Source: Cladobotryum mycophilum (lineage: Eukaryota > Ascomycota > Sordariomycetes > Hypocreales > Hypocreaceae). Taken from it: DNA of 64,000 nt. The notes beneath the pieces were generated by a model. It saw only the letters and a program-made list of their open reading frames with translations, searched no databases and was not told the origin of the DNA. The translations under genes were made by a program, and so were the position numbers. The stretch spans positions 2,914,001 to 2,978,000 of the forward strand of contig JAVFKD010000002.1 in NCBI GenBank assembly GCA_036429605.1. Direction: 5' to 3'. Shown here in pieces: positions 37,322 through 48,257 of the stretch; position 1 is the first letter of the stretch, and the number at the start of each line of letters is the position of its first letter.

Positions 37322-40300
37322 ATGTCTGCCTCATCGAGAAACTACACGGTTTCCAACCGCTCTGGGATGTCGTCCACCGCGCGGGGTGGTGCTCCTCCGA
37401 TACAGGACTTTCCAGCTGTTCCCACGGCCAAGGATCTCAAGTACTTTACCCCATCCGCCGCCACGGCATCCATGTTTCTGTATGCCCAAGGATCTTCCAT
37501 AGTCTGCTGCCACCATGACAGCCTCACCATTGACCGGAGATTCTCCCGCCATGCTGATGAGATTCAACTGCTTGCCGTGGATTCCGTTAGCGAGCATGGC
37601 GCTGGCCGTCTCGCCGTGAGCTACGACGCAGGTCAGACGACGATTGTGTGGGACCTGATGACGGGCGATGAGATGGCTCGATTCTCATCTTATGAACATC
37701 TCACAGTTGCCGCTTGGATGCGAAACGGGAACGTTGCATTTGGTGAGAACTGAACACTGCTTTTTCAAGCACCTTTCCTTGTTCTGCGCGACTCACACAG
37801 ACTAACAAAAAAACTCGTACAGGTAACACTCAGGGAAACATTATCCTCTTTGAGCCATCCACTTCCGAGCACATCTCATCTAGAACTATAGACCAAATCG
37901 CAGTCACAGCATTGGCGCCTTCATCTGATTGTAGGACGTTTGCCATTGGGTTAGTACTAACGCACGGAAACTTGGCTGCACGAGGGATGCTGACCCCTCC
38001 CTCTTTAGATATTCAAATGGTTCTCTCCTGATTGCGACTCTTCAGCCCCGCTTCACAATTCTTCATAATTTGACAACGTCCCGAGGGCCGTCTCCCATCG
38101 TCACTTTATCATGGCATGCGTCGTCCTCGAGACAAAAGTCAGACATGCTGGCTGTGCAAACTCACGATGGTGACCTTAGGGTTTGGAGTGTGACCAAGTC
38201 GTACGACGCCAACGATCCCGCCAAGGTTGTGAGGATACTCCGACGAAACGAAAACTACTTGAACGGTCCCAATTGGATGGGTTGGTCTAAGAACGGTCGT
38301 ATTATTCAGTACTCTGACTCGTATGTCTGTCCCTACAACCACAGCCTATGCGCGCGGTTGCCTACTCAAAGCCTAAACCATGTACTGATGACCTGAACAG
38401 CGAAACCCTCTCGTGGGACGTGAGGACGAAACACGTAACCCACGATTCTATACCAACTCTCGAACATGTAAAAGGCGTGGCCGTCTACGGACCCGGAGCC
38501 AGCCTCTTCACACTGGGTCCAAACAACACGGTGCAGCAATTCGATCTCAACTCGCCAGCCATCATGGTGGCTAATGTTCAGCACCCGGCGGCCCTTCTAC
38601 CGCCTTCGCCCCCAACTTCCGAAGAGACGGGAGGAAGGTCGGTTCATTCTGCAACCACAATCCACACTTCCGAATCGGAGAGTAGTTCGGTTCCGATCGA
38701 GATGGGCATTTCCGAGAGCGATGATGATCATCTATCCCCTTTTGCCAGACTTGCAAAGCGTGGCGGCCCGGAGCTTATCAATGATGTCTATGAGTCTGGC
38801 AGCCCCGTCTCCAGTAGAAGCGGCGTGTCATCCGTGTCAAAATCATCCACAGGCTCACGCACGCCTGGGCGGCAGGCCGCCTCCCTACGATCGCGAGGCA
38901 TGACTGAAAACACATACATCTCAGCCGGGTCCTCGATGAAAACAACTACTGTGAGCAAGAAGGAACCGGATAGTTACTCAATGGGATATTCCCTCCCGTC
39001 TACAAGCGCCCCATCCCTAGCTTCGTCCAGGTCGAGACATCGACCATCAAGGCTGAGGAATGAAATACCACGCAGCCCCGAAGAGAGCATCAAGGTCCAC
39101 GACCTGTTTCAGTATACACGTTCTCGCCTGAGCGATATTCCTTATAAGCAACCCATGATGACAAATAATTCGCGTCTCACGAACGATGATTTGCGCAGGC
39201 AAATGCTAACCACCATCTTTGGATGGCACAGAGAGATGGACGACTTGGTTCGTGATGAGATGAGCAGGCACCCCGCGGGATCAGCGAACCGGATTTTGCT
39301 GGCCAAGTGGCTAGGAGACATGGAATCCGACATCATGGCTGCCAGCTCACAGAATATGACATCCTCGGATTGGATGCTTCTCGCGTTAAGTGGCATTGGT
39401 GGGCAGGCGTCTCAGCACAAGCTCGGCCGTGCATATGTCCAGCGTCTTTTGGAAAACGGTGACTTGCATGTTGCCGTGACAATTATGTTGGGCATGGGAG
39501 ATGACAATGACGCCATTGAAATCTACGTATCTCATAAGCAATACATGGAGGCTTTGATCCTGACTTGCATATCATTCCCCAGCGTCTGGGAACGACAGGC
39601 CGCAATCATCCGGAAATGGGGCGAATGGGCTGTTCAGCACGGCCAGCAACAGCTAGCCATTCGATGTTTCGCGTGTACGGGACAAGAGTCTACTGAGCCG
39701 TGGACTTCTCCCTCGGCGACCCAGTTGAACTTCCAGAGTATCAACCCGAGCATCCCCGAAGTTTTGAGCCCCCCACTTTCACCGCCAGGCATTCAACGCG
39801 GTCCTCAGCGCAGTATCGCCAAGACGTCAGCGTTAAAGCTGATCACCTCGTTTGGAGATCCCAACCAAAAGGCCAAATTCTACTCTCAGGACGGTGGCCA
39901 GACCCCAATTGCCGCGGGTGTGACGCCCATTGCCGAGTCGGCCCTCTCTCCTGGCGGTGCGTATGACACTGCAACGGCATTCCTTCGGCCCTCGAATAAT
40001 AGCAGATTCAACACACCAACATCAGCTCGCCCTGGCGGTCAGGGTTTCGGCCGCAACCGTCTTCCCTCTATTGGGGAAATCCCGGCTGATTTGGGTCGCG
40101 ATATCGTCAAGGCGCGTGAACGAGCCACCCCAACCATTGAGCGAGCGTCCCACTCTCGCAAGGCGTCTGCCGCGCATGATAACATGGCCATGGGAACCGC
40201 CTTGCAACGGGCCGCTACCGCAAGCCCCATGATGATGAGGGATCGTTTCCAGCATGCCACTCAAAACTTGCATGACGAGCGACCCCCTTCTCCTGATCAC

Positions 40301-42290
40301 GGCATCATCGCCAAAATGCAGCAAGTTCAGGCCAGCCACAGGACTGGTTCTCGTGACCGAAACCTCCGCGGCTTACACTTGCAGTTGCAGAACTTTGAGC
40401 AACCGTCATTGCCCGAAGTGGCATCGCCGGAGCAGTCACTAAACTCCTCCAAATATCATTGGCCTTCGAGGCGTCGGGGCCCTGGGTCCGTGGCTAGCTC
40501 CATCACATCGGCTTCAAGCGCTGGCAGGAATATAAGAAGTAATACCAAGGTCAAAGATGACTATATCCACAGCCTGGACGCTGCTCAGCATTACTCAAAG
40601 AAGACTCGCAGCAGGCCTGGAAGCAAGGAGCGAGCCAGAGAACCATCGACCGGCCGTCACGCAAGTCGTGAAAGACGAGGCAAATCACGGGATACATCTG
40701 AAGAACGTGGTCGATCGTCAGGTCGAGGATATAATAAACCTAAGAGATCTCCTACTTCCCCTGTCCCGATGTCACCCGAGGATTTGGCCATTCTTAGCAC
40801 ACAAAAATACTTTGAGGCTACTCCCGAACCCCTCGCCCTCCGAAAAGCAAACAGCGTCAAAGGAAAGCCAACTAGCCGTACATCTAGCCGTGGAAGGAGC
40901 AAGGGCCGAAACGGCTCCAGGAATCGATCACCTTCATCGCCTGTGCCACTGTCTGCAACCGCGTTGCATTACCAGGGCTCAGAAGATGAAGAGGATTACC
41001 AGAGAGCCATGCAAGCTCACGAAGAATTCAGGGCTAAACATAGCCGGAGCGTTAGCCGTGGACTCAACTCTCCAGCAGTGAGCCGACGTGAGCTCTCCGA
41101 GAGTCGCCGCAAGGATACGGCTGAAGCTCTGGATATCCTCGCACCATTGGTACACAATCCTCTATCGCGCGCTGCCTCAACAGAGCATGCGGGTGATTTG
41201 CGACGGATGAAGGATGACAGACAGCGGAAGAAGGAGCAGGCAGCTCGAGAGCTTGAAGAGCGCAGAAGGTCACTTGCGAAGCGACAGCCTGTCACCCCAA
41301 TCCCGCACCCAAGTCAAATCTCGCCGGTTAAGCTTCCGGTTGCGGTTGAAGCCGAAGAAGAGATTCTACCCGAGGGCATCCCGCCCCGCTGTGCCACTGA
41401 GCCCCCTCGGAGCATGTACGCAAGAGGCGGGCCACACATTGGGTTACCGGCTACTCCCAAGGCTATGAGACTCATTATTCACTCGGATGACGAGTCACCG
41501 GATGTGCCACCGATTCCGGCCACATTTTCTCAGAGGCATTCGCCAAAGTCGCCTCCAAAGAAGGAGGAAGAGGGGCCTCTTCTGACCCTGCTGCCATCTA
41601 CTGTATATCAACCACCCTCTAGACCGGCAATTCCTCGAAGCATGTCGGCACCGATTCCAGAGGAGCCATCTCATAATCCGCGCCATCATCGTAGAAAGGG
41701 CAGCGCAGGAGAGACGAGGGGCCTTGACAATATCATCGAAAGGCGACGGGATGAAGAACAACAATTACCACCGCCACCCCCCTCCACCCTTTCTGAAGGA
41801 GCTGCAGCACCTGGCAGTTCCTCCACCCCCACCTCCCGCGCCGCTACCTCATATGCCGCGAACAGTTCACAACGGAGGTGCCATTGGTTCTGGCATGATT
41901 GAGATTGTCATGGATGACGATGAACCAGAACAGGTTGTAGTGGCAGCGCCGAATGATGGCATGGTTCCTGTACTTCCTCCACCAGCGCCTCCCGTAAGGG
42001 GACATCACCGTGGCCGCAGCAGCAATGGAGGAGGAAGCGTTTCTGGCAGTGTTTCCGGTCGTGGCTCTAGGGCCGCAGAACGCAAACGCTCCGCCAGCCG
42101 TACTCGCAAAAACAGCGTCAAAGGGCATCAGATGGAAGGTCCACTTGACATGAATATTCTAAACCAGCTCCGCTCGCCAACCTCGAGCGTCCCACCGCCG
42201 GTGATGTACGACCCGGATCTGGTCCGGTCACCAATTGAGGTTCATCGCAGAACTAATTCGACGGGGCTGCACAGGAGCGAGATGTTCTAG
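37322..42290 (+). CDS. Large WD40-repeat / alpha-solenoid scaffold protein, apparent frameshift
   Basis: Exons are 37322-37742, 37823-37949, 38009-38320 and 38401 onward, all GT-AG. The N-terminal ~330 residues form WD40-like blades (ETLSWDVRTK, DGDLRVWSV, GQTTIVWDLMTGDEMARF). An alpha-helical segment near 530-730 (DDLRRQMLTTIFGWHREMDD; AVTIMLGMGDDNDAIEIYVS) resembles the solenoid after WD40 domains in Gemin5- or coatomer-like scaffolds; that analogy is inference. Long Ser/Arg/Pro-rich disordered parts follow, including RS-like stretches such as SRGRSKGRNGSRNRS. The frame ends at 41902 as sequenced. After a C6 run (41776-41781) the next frame reads PFLKELQHLAVPPPPPPAPL and IEIVMDDDEPEQVVV to a stop at 42290. 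One surplus C (or two missing) would give about 1582 aa. Start chosen as the first ATG after an in-frame GTG. Confidence 0.85.
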
Positions 42291-43918
42291 ACGTTCCCTT
42301 GCTGAACTTGGTGGTACATGACCTGGCGTTTGGGGCTTATTCATGAGTTTTTCATATCGTCTGCTTGAGGCAAACGAAGGGCATGGAATATTATTTCCAC
42401 ATGTTGATTCTTTCTTTTCATATTTTCGTATTTCATATCATCTTTTTTTTTTTTTTTTCATTTTAAAGAGGAGGAGAGCTTATATCATTTTCTTTTTACT
42501 AAAATTCTTGCTTTGGGTGACGGGGTTTGTATGCATATACTGGTATTGGCCTCTGCATCTGGCTTGGGGAGGAACCTTTATTTTTTTTTCACTGTTATGA
42601 TTGATGACCATTGAAAGGGCTGATGAGGAAGAGAGAAGGTATATATATAAATAACGAGTCGGGCAACCCCCTCGTGGCTCACGAAATGGAAAAAAACACC
42701 CAAGTGCAAATAGGATAAGGGAGCACCAAGGCGGGAAATTGGCCGGGGAAAGCTTTATTTTATTACAATGCTGCTGCCTCACGGCAACTTGTTCGAGGTC
42801 GATGTTTAGCGGATGGTAGTCTTTTTTTATTAGCTTCTTGATGGTATCAATTATTATTTCTTTTTCTTGCTGAAGAAGATTTATTGTGCTGGATTTGTGA
42901 TGCCTGTGGTGAAGTGCTTGTTGTTTGCTGAGGTAAGTTGTGCTGGAGTTTGGAGTGGTGACGATAGCTTCATGGGGTGACAATATGGTTATACAAGACT
43001 TGCCAACGGTTCGAATCCTGCGATATCACGACAACGGGAAATTTTGACATGGTGTACAATATTCGAATCGGATCTCTAATCATCTACTATACTCGTTATA
43101 ATATTTTGAAGCTCTTGAAAAATCAATGAATATCAAAAAATGGTAAAAAAAGTGTTGACTTCTCCATCTCACTCAACCAACCCAAGCCCTTCGCGGTCGT
43201 AATCCAGCCCGCCACGCGACGGGGGAGAGTCCTCTGCAGAGTGAATCCTCCCTCAAGTGTCATCTCCATTGCTTAGGGCCGACAACCGACGTCGCAAGTT
43301 TCCTGTGCGAGCGGGCAGCCACCGCAGCGTTCGGGCTGGGCGCCAGCGAAGGGGATCTGACGGGGATGGGTCTAGAAGGGCGAGATAAACGAGAGTCTTC
43401 ACCGTTGGACCATTACAGTCGAGATGTGTTGTCTTTGTTTTTGGTTAAGTAGCTATGGTTCGGGAGAGCTAGTGGGGGCTTTGGGACCAATGGTCGGAGA
43501 ATGTTCGGTTGAAAGGGGGTACATGGTGACTTTGGGGACTTGGCAGTGACAGTAGCTGGGTTGTTTGAACTTACGCATATTCAACAACTTCAACAATCAC
43601 ACACACATCATGATTTTATAGCAACGACGACGAACCTTGATCAATTGGTCTTGTGCGACCAGGGATTATTCATCTCTCTATACGGGCGACTCTAGATTTG
43701 ATACTTGCGACTCCGTATACTGCAACCTTGTCTAGCAAAAAAAGACGGAAATGATGCCCCTCTAGCCTCGAATCGTCCACCAAAGAAGACGTAGAGATGG
43801 ATGCACGATACGACACGACGACGACCTATCTATACTATAAAAACAACCTTTGACAAAGCTTCCACATAGTTGAGGGCCACACACACATTCAATCCAACAA
43901 CAAGAACAACCGCTCACC
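42291..43918. other. WD40 gene 3' region and GPI15 promoter
   Basis: AT-rich 3' sequence with a T-run near 42440, then a promoter region containing CACACACA and A-rich sequence close to the GPI15 start. A tRNA T-arm-like string at 43009-43028 is judged not to be a tRNA. Confidence 0.5.
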
Positions 43919-44629
43919 ATGCTCACCACCGCACCCCGCCTCCGCATCCGTCGTCCGTCGCCCACAACCGCCGAATTCACAGTCACCACCCTCCCGCCCG
44001 AGACCCTCCCCCTGCGACTCCTCTGGATCCTCCTGCTGCTCATGCGGCTCCTCCTCTCCCTAACCGCCGTCCTCATCCTCTACGCCCGCTGGGTACAGGA
44101 GCGGGGCCGCTTCACCACCGGCCCGCAGCCCAACTTCGCCTGCCCGGCGCCCTCGCCCCTGTCCCTCGACCAGCTCCTCTGCTCCCTCGAGTCCCTCCAA
44201 ACCACCCCCGCGGGCGTGCTCCTCGCCCGGGCGGCCTCCTCGGTGCCGCTGCCCGTCCTCGTGCCCGCCGCGCTGGTCATCGTCTACGGCCTCAGTCTGC
44301 GCGTCCACACGCAGGAGAGCCTGCTCGTGCTCCGCGGCCTGGGCGTGCAGACGAGCGAGAGCCCCGCCACGTACCTCGCCAAGCCGGCCACGCGCTTCAT
44401 ACCGACGGAGAAGATCCAGGACATCTTTGTGAATGAGGCGTTTAGGGGTTTCGCGGTGAGGTACTATCTCGTCGTGGTGGTGGAGGGGGAGGACGACGTC
44501 GTGGTCGTCTTTCCGAGTCTGTTGCCCAGGAGGAAGATTGTCGAGACGGTATGGAGGGGCGTGAGAGAGTGTCTCTATGAGGGACGGGGGGAGGATAAAG
44601 CACAGGTACAGGGGATGGATAAATCATGA
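43919..44629 (+). CDS. GPI15: GPI-GlcNAc transferase subunit PIG-H/Gpi15
   Basis: Subunit of the ER membrane complex that makes GlcNAc-PI, the first step of GPI-anchor synthesis. Single exon, 236 aa. The N-terminal half has two hydrophobic segments (LLWILLLLMRLLLSLTAVLI and VPLPVLVPAALVIVYGLSL). The PIG-H domain follows: ESLLVLRGLGVQTSES, RFIPTEKIQDIFVNEAFRG, VRYYLVVVVEGE, VVVFPSLLPRR and VWRGVRECLY, matching the family order. The 5' half is very GC-rich with CTC/GCC codons, richer than its neighbours; alternative-frame open reading in this stretch is a by-product. It is convergent with DEG1, 115 bp away. Confidence 0.92.
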   Translation: MLTTAPRLRIRRPSPTTAEFTVTTLPPETLPLRLLWILLLLMRLLLSLTAVLILYARWVQERGRFTTGPQPNFACPAPSPLSLDQLLCSLESLQTTPAGVLLARAASSVPLPVLVPAALVIVYGLSLRVHTQESLLVLRGLGVQTSESPATYLAKPATRFIPTEKIQDIFVNEAFRGFAVRYYLVVVVEGEDDVVVVFPSLLPRRKIVETVWRGVRECLYEGRGEDKAQVQGMDKS

Positions 44630-44744
44630 TATACATATCACCAAACTATACAAGTAATGTGCGCTGAATCACAAAGATGGCCATGGCTCAAAATTCCACG
44701 TCCATCTGGAGTTCTATCTAGAGTTCCATGTCCTCCGTTTCACT

Positions 44745-46503
44745 TCATTCATCATCCACGGCGATGACATCACTATCATCTTTCTTCTTGCCGAATTTCT
44801 TCTCCCTCATATCATCCGCATCAGCGTAGCCCTTGCGCTTCGCATACTTTTCGTTCTGCTCGTCCGCCGAGTCTAGCATCTTCATCTTCATCACGCCTAC
44901 GTACCTGCCGCCCATCCTCCCGCTGTTCCCACCCTCGAACACTTTTGTGCTACTAGGCTTGTTGTTGTTGTTGTTGTTGTTGTTGTTGGCCGTCGTTGTC
45001 GTCATCTGCTTTCCCGCTGGCCTGTTCCCCCTCGCGTCCTGCTGCGCAACGTGCTGGAGTAGCTGGCCGGCTAGGACCTCGTCCATCTTCCTCTCGCGCC
45101 AGGTCTGCCAAGCGTCGTCCATGACGCCGAACTGGCCGAAACGCCCCGTCGGACCGTCGTCGCCGACGTGTACCCATTGCAAGGAGTCCTTATGTGCCGA
45201 TGTCGTCGCATCGTTCAGGTCGGCGGGGAAGATGCAGTCCCAGAGAACGAGGGGCACTTCATCCGCCATGACGTAGTTTGGTCGGCGGGGGTTTTCTGCA
45301 CGTCCAGTAGCTCCGATATGAGGGAAGGTGATTCGAGGCCCTGACCGACGAGGAACAGGACGGCGACCATGTGTCGAATCTGGTGCCACAGGAAAGCAGA
45401 TCCCCGGACGTGGAAGTAATAGACCTTGGGATACACACCGTCCGTGGTGTCGAGGTCCTCGGGGGAGAAGCCGGAAGCCCTGAGGTACGGCAGCGCAGAG
45501 GCTGCGTCCTTGACCTCGACAATGTCCGACTCGAAGATCCTCCTATGGAAGTTTGTGATTTGCTTGGCGGGGTCGATCTTGCAGAGGTTGCGGAAATCGT
45601 GCTCCCCCTCGTAGCGCTTGGCGGCATCGCGCATGGCCTCGATGTTTAGCCATCCCGGCTTCACCGTGTTTCCCCGAGGAGCGTCGAGGTGTGATGGAGA
45701 GGGCGCAAAGGCGGGCTGCGTGAAGAAGTACCGGTACTGGCGCTCTCGGCACGAGAACCTGGCTGAGAAGTCTGGCGGAGGAGCGGGACACCAGGCAAGG
45801 ATGCGGATGTCCTTGGGGAGGAGGCGGTTGAGAACGTGGGGGTAGGGGATCTCGTCGAGGACGGGGTCGAATGATGGGTCTTGTTCCACCTCGTCAACTT
45901 CCATGGCGTCTGGCCTCTCTGCTACAGGAGCTGCAGAAGCATCTCCTGTCGCTTCACTCTCATCAAGCTTTAGCCGCTTCTTCGGCAGCGGACGATTGCT
46001 CCGCACCCTCAGCCCGACAACCTGTCCAAAAGCACTCACACCGCGATCCGTTCGTCCGCACTTTGAGTACTCGCAGCAGTCATAGTCGACCACCTTTTCG
46101 TCCTCGGGAAAGATGAGACACGCCTTGGTGAGTGCATTCCACAGCTCCTCCTCGATGGATGGTTGGTTGCCCATGGCCTGGAACTCGAAGCCACCATAGT
46201 TCTTCCCCAGGTAGGCAAATTTCAGAGCAATATATCTTGTAGAATATCTCGAAGGGTCCATCTTTCGCTTCCCTTTTGGCTTCTTGGTGCCCTCTGCAGG
46301 TGTTGTTGCATCTAAATGTTTATCTCCCCCTGCTGTTCAGCAACAACAGCAGCAGCAGCCCCTGGAACCTCCTTTGATTCGCATTGTTGAGTAATAGCGG
46401 CCGATGTTGCAGATGAAGCCGCTTTCAACTCCCTTTCCAGCTCCTTCACCCTCTGAATGAGACCGAGTTTGGTCCAATTATTATAATTGATTTGATCCGC
46501 CAT
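44745..46503 (-). CDS. DEG1: tRNA pseudouridine(38/39) synthase Deg1/Pus3, two apparent frameshifts
   Basis: TruA-family enzyme that makes pseudouridine at tRNA positions 38 and 39. The start MADQINYNNWTKLGLIQRVK matches the Deg1 N-terminal box. The catalytic Asp lies in SKCGRTDRGVSAF near residue 150. Other conserved parts are KFAYLGKNYGGFEFQ, RILAWCP, FSCRERQYRYFF, GEHDFRNLCKID and LWHQIRHMVAVLFLVGQGLE. Three reading frames are needed. Near 46326-46330 (C5 on the plus strand) one missing base links the N-terminal box to DKHLDATTPAEG...MDPSRYSTR. Near 45287-45295 (G5T4) one missing base links ELLDVQK to NPRRPNYVMADEVPLVLWDC. With both, the length is 1761 nt (586 aa). A nine-residue Asn run and a charged tail end the protein. 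Alternatively it is a pseudogene. Confidence 0.92.
44960..44988. repeat. DEG1: (GTT/AAC)n repeat inside DEG1
   Basis: About nine trinucleotide units that encode a run of nine Asn on the minus strand, in the poorly conserved C-terminal tail. Confidence 0.9.
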
Positions 46504-46928
46504 GAGTGACGATCGTCCCTGCGCTCTCCTCTCCCTGATCTGATCTAAATTTCTTGCCGACGAAAAGTGGCAGCAGAACTGGTACTGTAAGTTACCGTAA
46601 TATCTGCTTGCAGCAACAGGCTTCACAGAAATACTGCGACTAAAGCCGATGCGCAAAGGCTGCATGTAAACACTTTCCGATGCGAGTCTTTACTGACCTT
46701 GTTCTCCACACAACTTTTTACCAAACTCGCTCTAATAACAAGCGAAAATGGTTTTTTCGTGGAGTTGCCAAAACTTGAATGTGGCTTGTTAAGGAAAATA
46801 TTGTGGCGAGTGGGTGATAAGCGCCACACTCCACGTCTATTACCTTACCTTGATATCCTATCTCAGCTCACTCGCTCATTGACAGCGCAGAAACAAACTC
46901 CATGCTGTTTCAATCTCAACAAGGAAAA
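46504..46928. promoter_or_regulatory. Divergent DEG1/GTPase promoter
   Basis: The 425-bp gap between the DEG1 start and the GTPase start. Nothing else is recognised; open frames reaching into it from DEG1 are 5' extensions without conservation features. Confidence 0.5.
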
Positions 46929-47651
46929 ATGGAAAACGAAGAAGTCGTCAAATTACTACTCGTAGGGGATGAGAAATGCGGCAAAACAACCTTTCTATCG
47001 TCCGTAGCCCCTATTGAGGACACACTTCCACCAACCCCTTATCTATATACTAACCGTGGGTTCCCTTCATTCAATGTAGGAGAGTCAGTGCTGGTGAGAG
47101 TACGAATCCAATTCCATTACTCCGCGACATTGATCAGCCATATATATTCTCCATCAAACTATCTTCTCAATCGTATCGTTTCGAGTTTTACGACACGTCC
47201 TCTCCCGATAACTGGCGTACATTGGACCCGGATGTCATAATTATATGCTACGACATCAGCCAGCGGCTGAGTCTCATTAACATGAAGAGATACGTCAGTC
47301 CTACTATTCCGGCTTCATTCCCCCAAGCTTTCGAAAGGTGTTCGTGTATGTATTTACAAGGCAGAGTAGTGGATGAACGAAGTGAAGACGTCGTTTGAGC
47401 GGATCGATGGCTTGCCGATCATTGTACTCGGGCTGAAGAGAGACTTGCGATCTGAAGAGGATGCCAATGGGATCATTTATCCACAGGACGCTTACCGCAT
47501 GGCGCAAGAGATGAGGGCGGATCGATACGTCGAGTGTTCGGCCATGACAGGTGAGCTTGTGAAGTTGGCTTTTGAGGATATATGTAAGACAGCGGTGAAC
47601 ACGACGACTGCTCAGGGAGGACAGAGTGAGGGTGGTTGTACAATTATGTGA
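46929..47651 (+). CDS. Divergent Rho-like small GTPase with CAAX box
   Basis: Exons are 46929-46999, 47080-47293 and 47370-47651 (188 aa). Intron 1 has a weak donor GTCCGT and branch ACTAAC; its removal joins KTTFLS to RVSAGESTNPIPLLRD. Intron 2 ends GAGTAG and joins MKRY to WMNEVKTSFE. G1 is intact (LLVGDEKCGKTT). The other boxes deviate: G3 reads FYDTSSPDNW rather than DTAGQE, G4 reads LGLKRDL rather than T/NKxD, and G5 reads ECSAMTG. The C-terminus CTIM is a prenylation motif, so the protein is likely membrane-anchored. Similar odd GTPases occur in other filamentous ascomycetes as I recall. Nucleotide hydrolysis may be weak or absent (inference). An upstream in-frame ATG at 46902 is an alternative start. 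Confidence 0.88.
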
Positions 47652-47746
47652 GCAGGTCGGATTGTGCAATGATATTTTAGACATGTTTTGGTCAGGTGTC
47701 ATTGACAGCGGAGATGAGTAAGATTGGAAGGGGTAGGATGGCCATC

Positions 47747-48257
47747 TCAGGCGCCATCTGCCTCGTCAGCCTCTCCCTCGCCATTTGCATGAGGCTCCGC
47801 GACCGGAAACTGGCCAAGAACTTCAGCAATGACAGTAACCATCTCCTCCTGCTGCTCGTCACCGAAGCGCTCTCCCATTTCCTCAATGACGGTGTTGAGC
47901 GCCGCGACAGAGGCGGGGCGTAGGTTGAGGATCATGATGACCTCACCCTTGGAGAGGTCATAGGGACTCAGTTTCTCCAGGAGCTGCGATATGCACTCTG
48001 GGGTGTACGCGGCGGGCTTCTGGCTCAGGGGGCTGGGATGTGTGCGTAGATATTGAAGCAGCTACCAAAAGAAATAAGATGAGAGAGAGCTTTTTGGGGA
48101 TGAGAGCTTCCGGACATTGACTCACCTCCCTGACTACAGTCTCCATGTTGGGCGGACCTCTTCTCTTCTTCTGCTTGTATCGATCTTTTTGCTGGGATAA
48201 GTGTTGCAGGACCTCATAATTGGTCAGGACGGCGGATTGAGCCTCGATGACCTTCAT
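47747..48257 (-). CDS. RPC17: RNA polymerase III subunit C17 (Rpc17/CGRP-RCP)
   Basis: Stalk subunit of RNA polymerase III that pairs with Rpc25 and helps recruit TFIIIB. Exons are 48257-48126 and 48061-47747 with a 64-bp intron (GTGAGT donor), 148 aa. The N-terminus MKVIEAQSAVLTNYEVLQHL is the family signature, followed by YKQKKRRGPPNMETVVRE. The HRDC-like part has ISQLLEKLSPYDLSKGEVIM and ILNLRPASVAALNTVIEEM. The tail is acidic. Divergent from the PRPP synthetase gene and convergent with the GTPase. Confidence 0.93.

Noticed and set aside
43009..43030. tRNA T-arm-like string GGTTCGAATCC
   Set aside because: The T stem does not pair beyond two bases and no acceptor or D arm fits upstream.
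43870..44436. 188-codon Pro/Arg-rich frame over GPI15
   Set aside because: By-product of GC-rich codons; the PIG-H domain is in the other frame.
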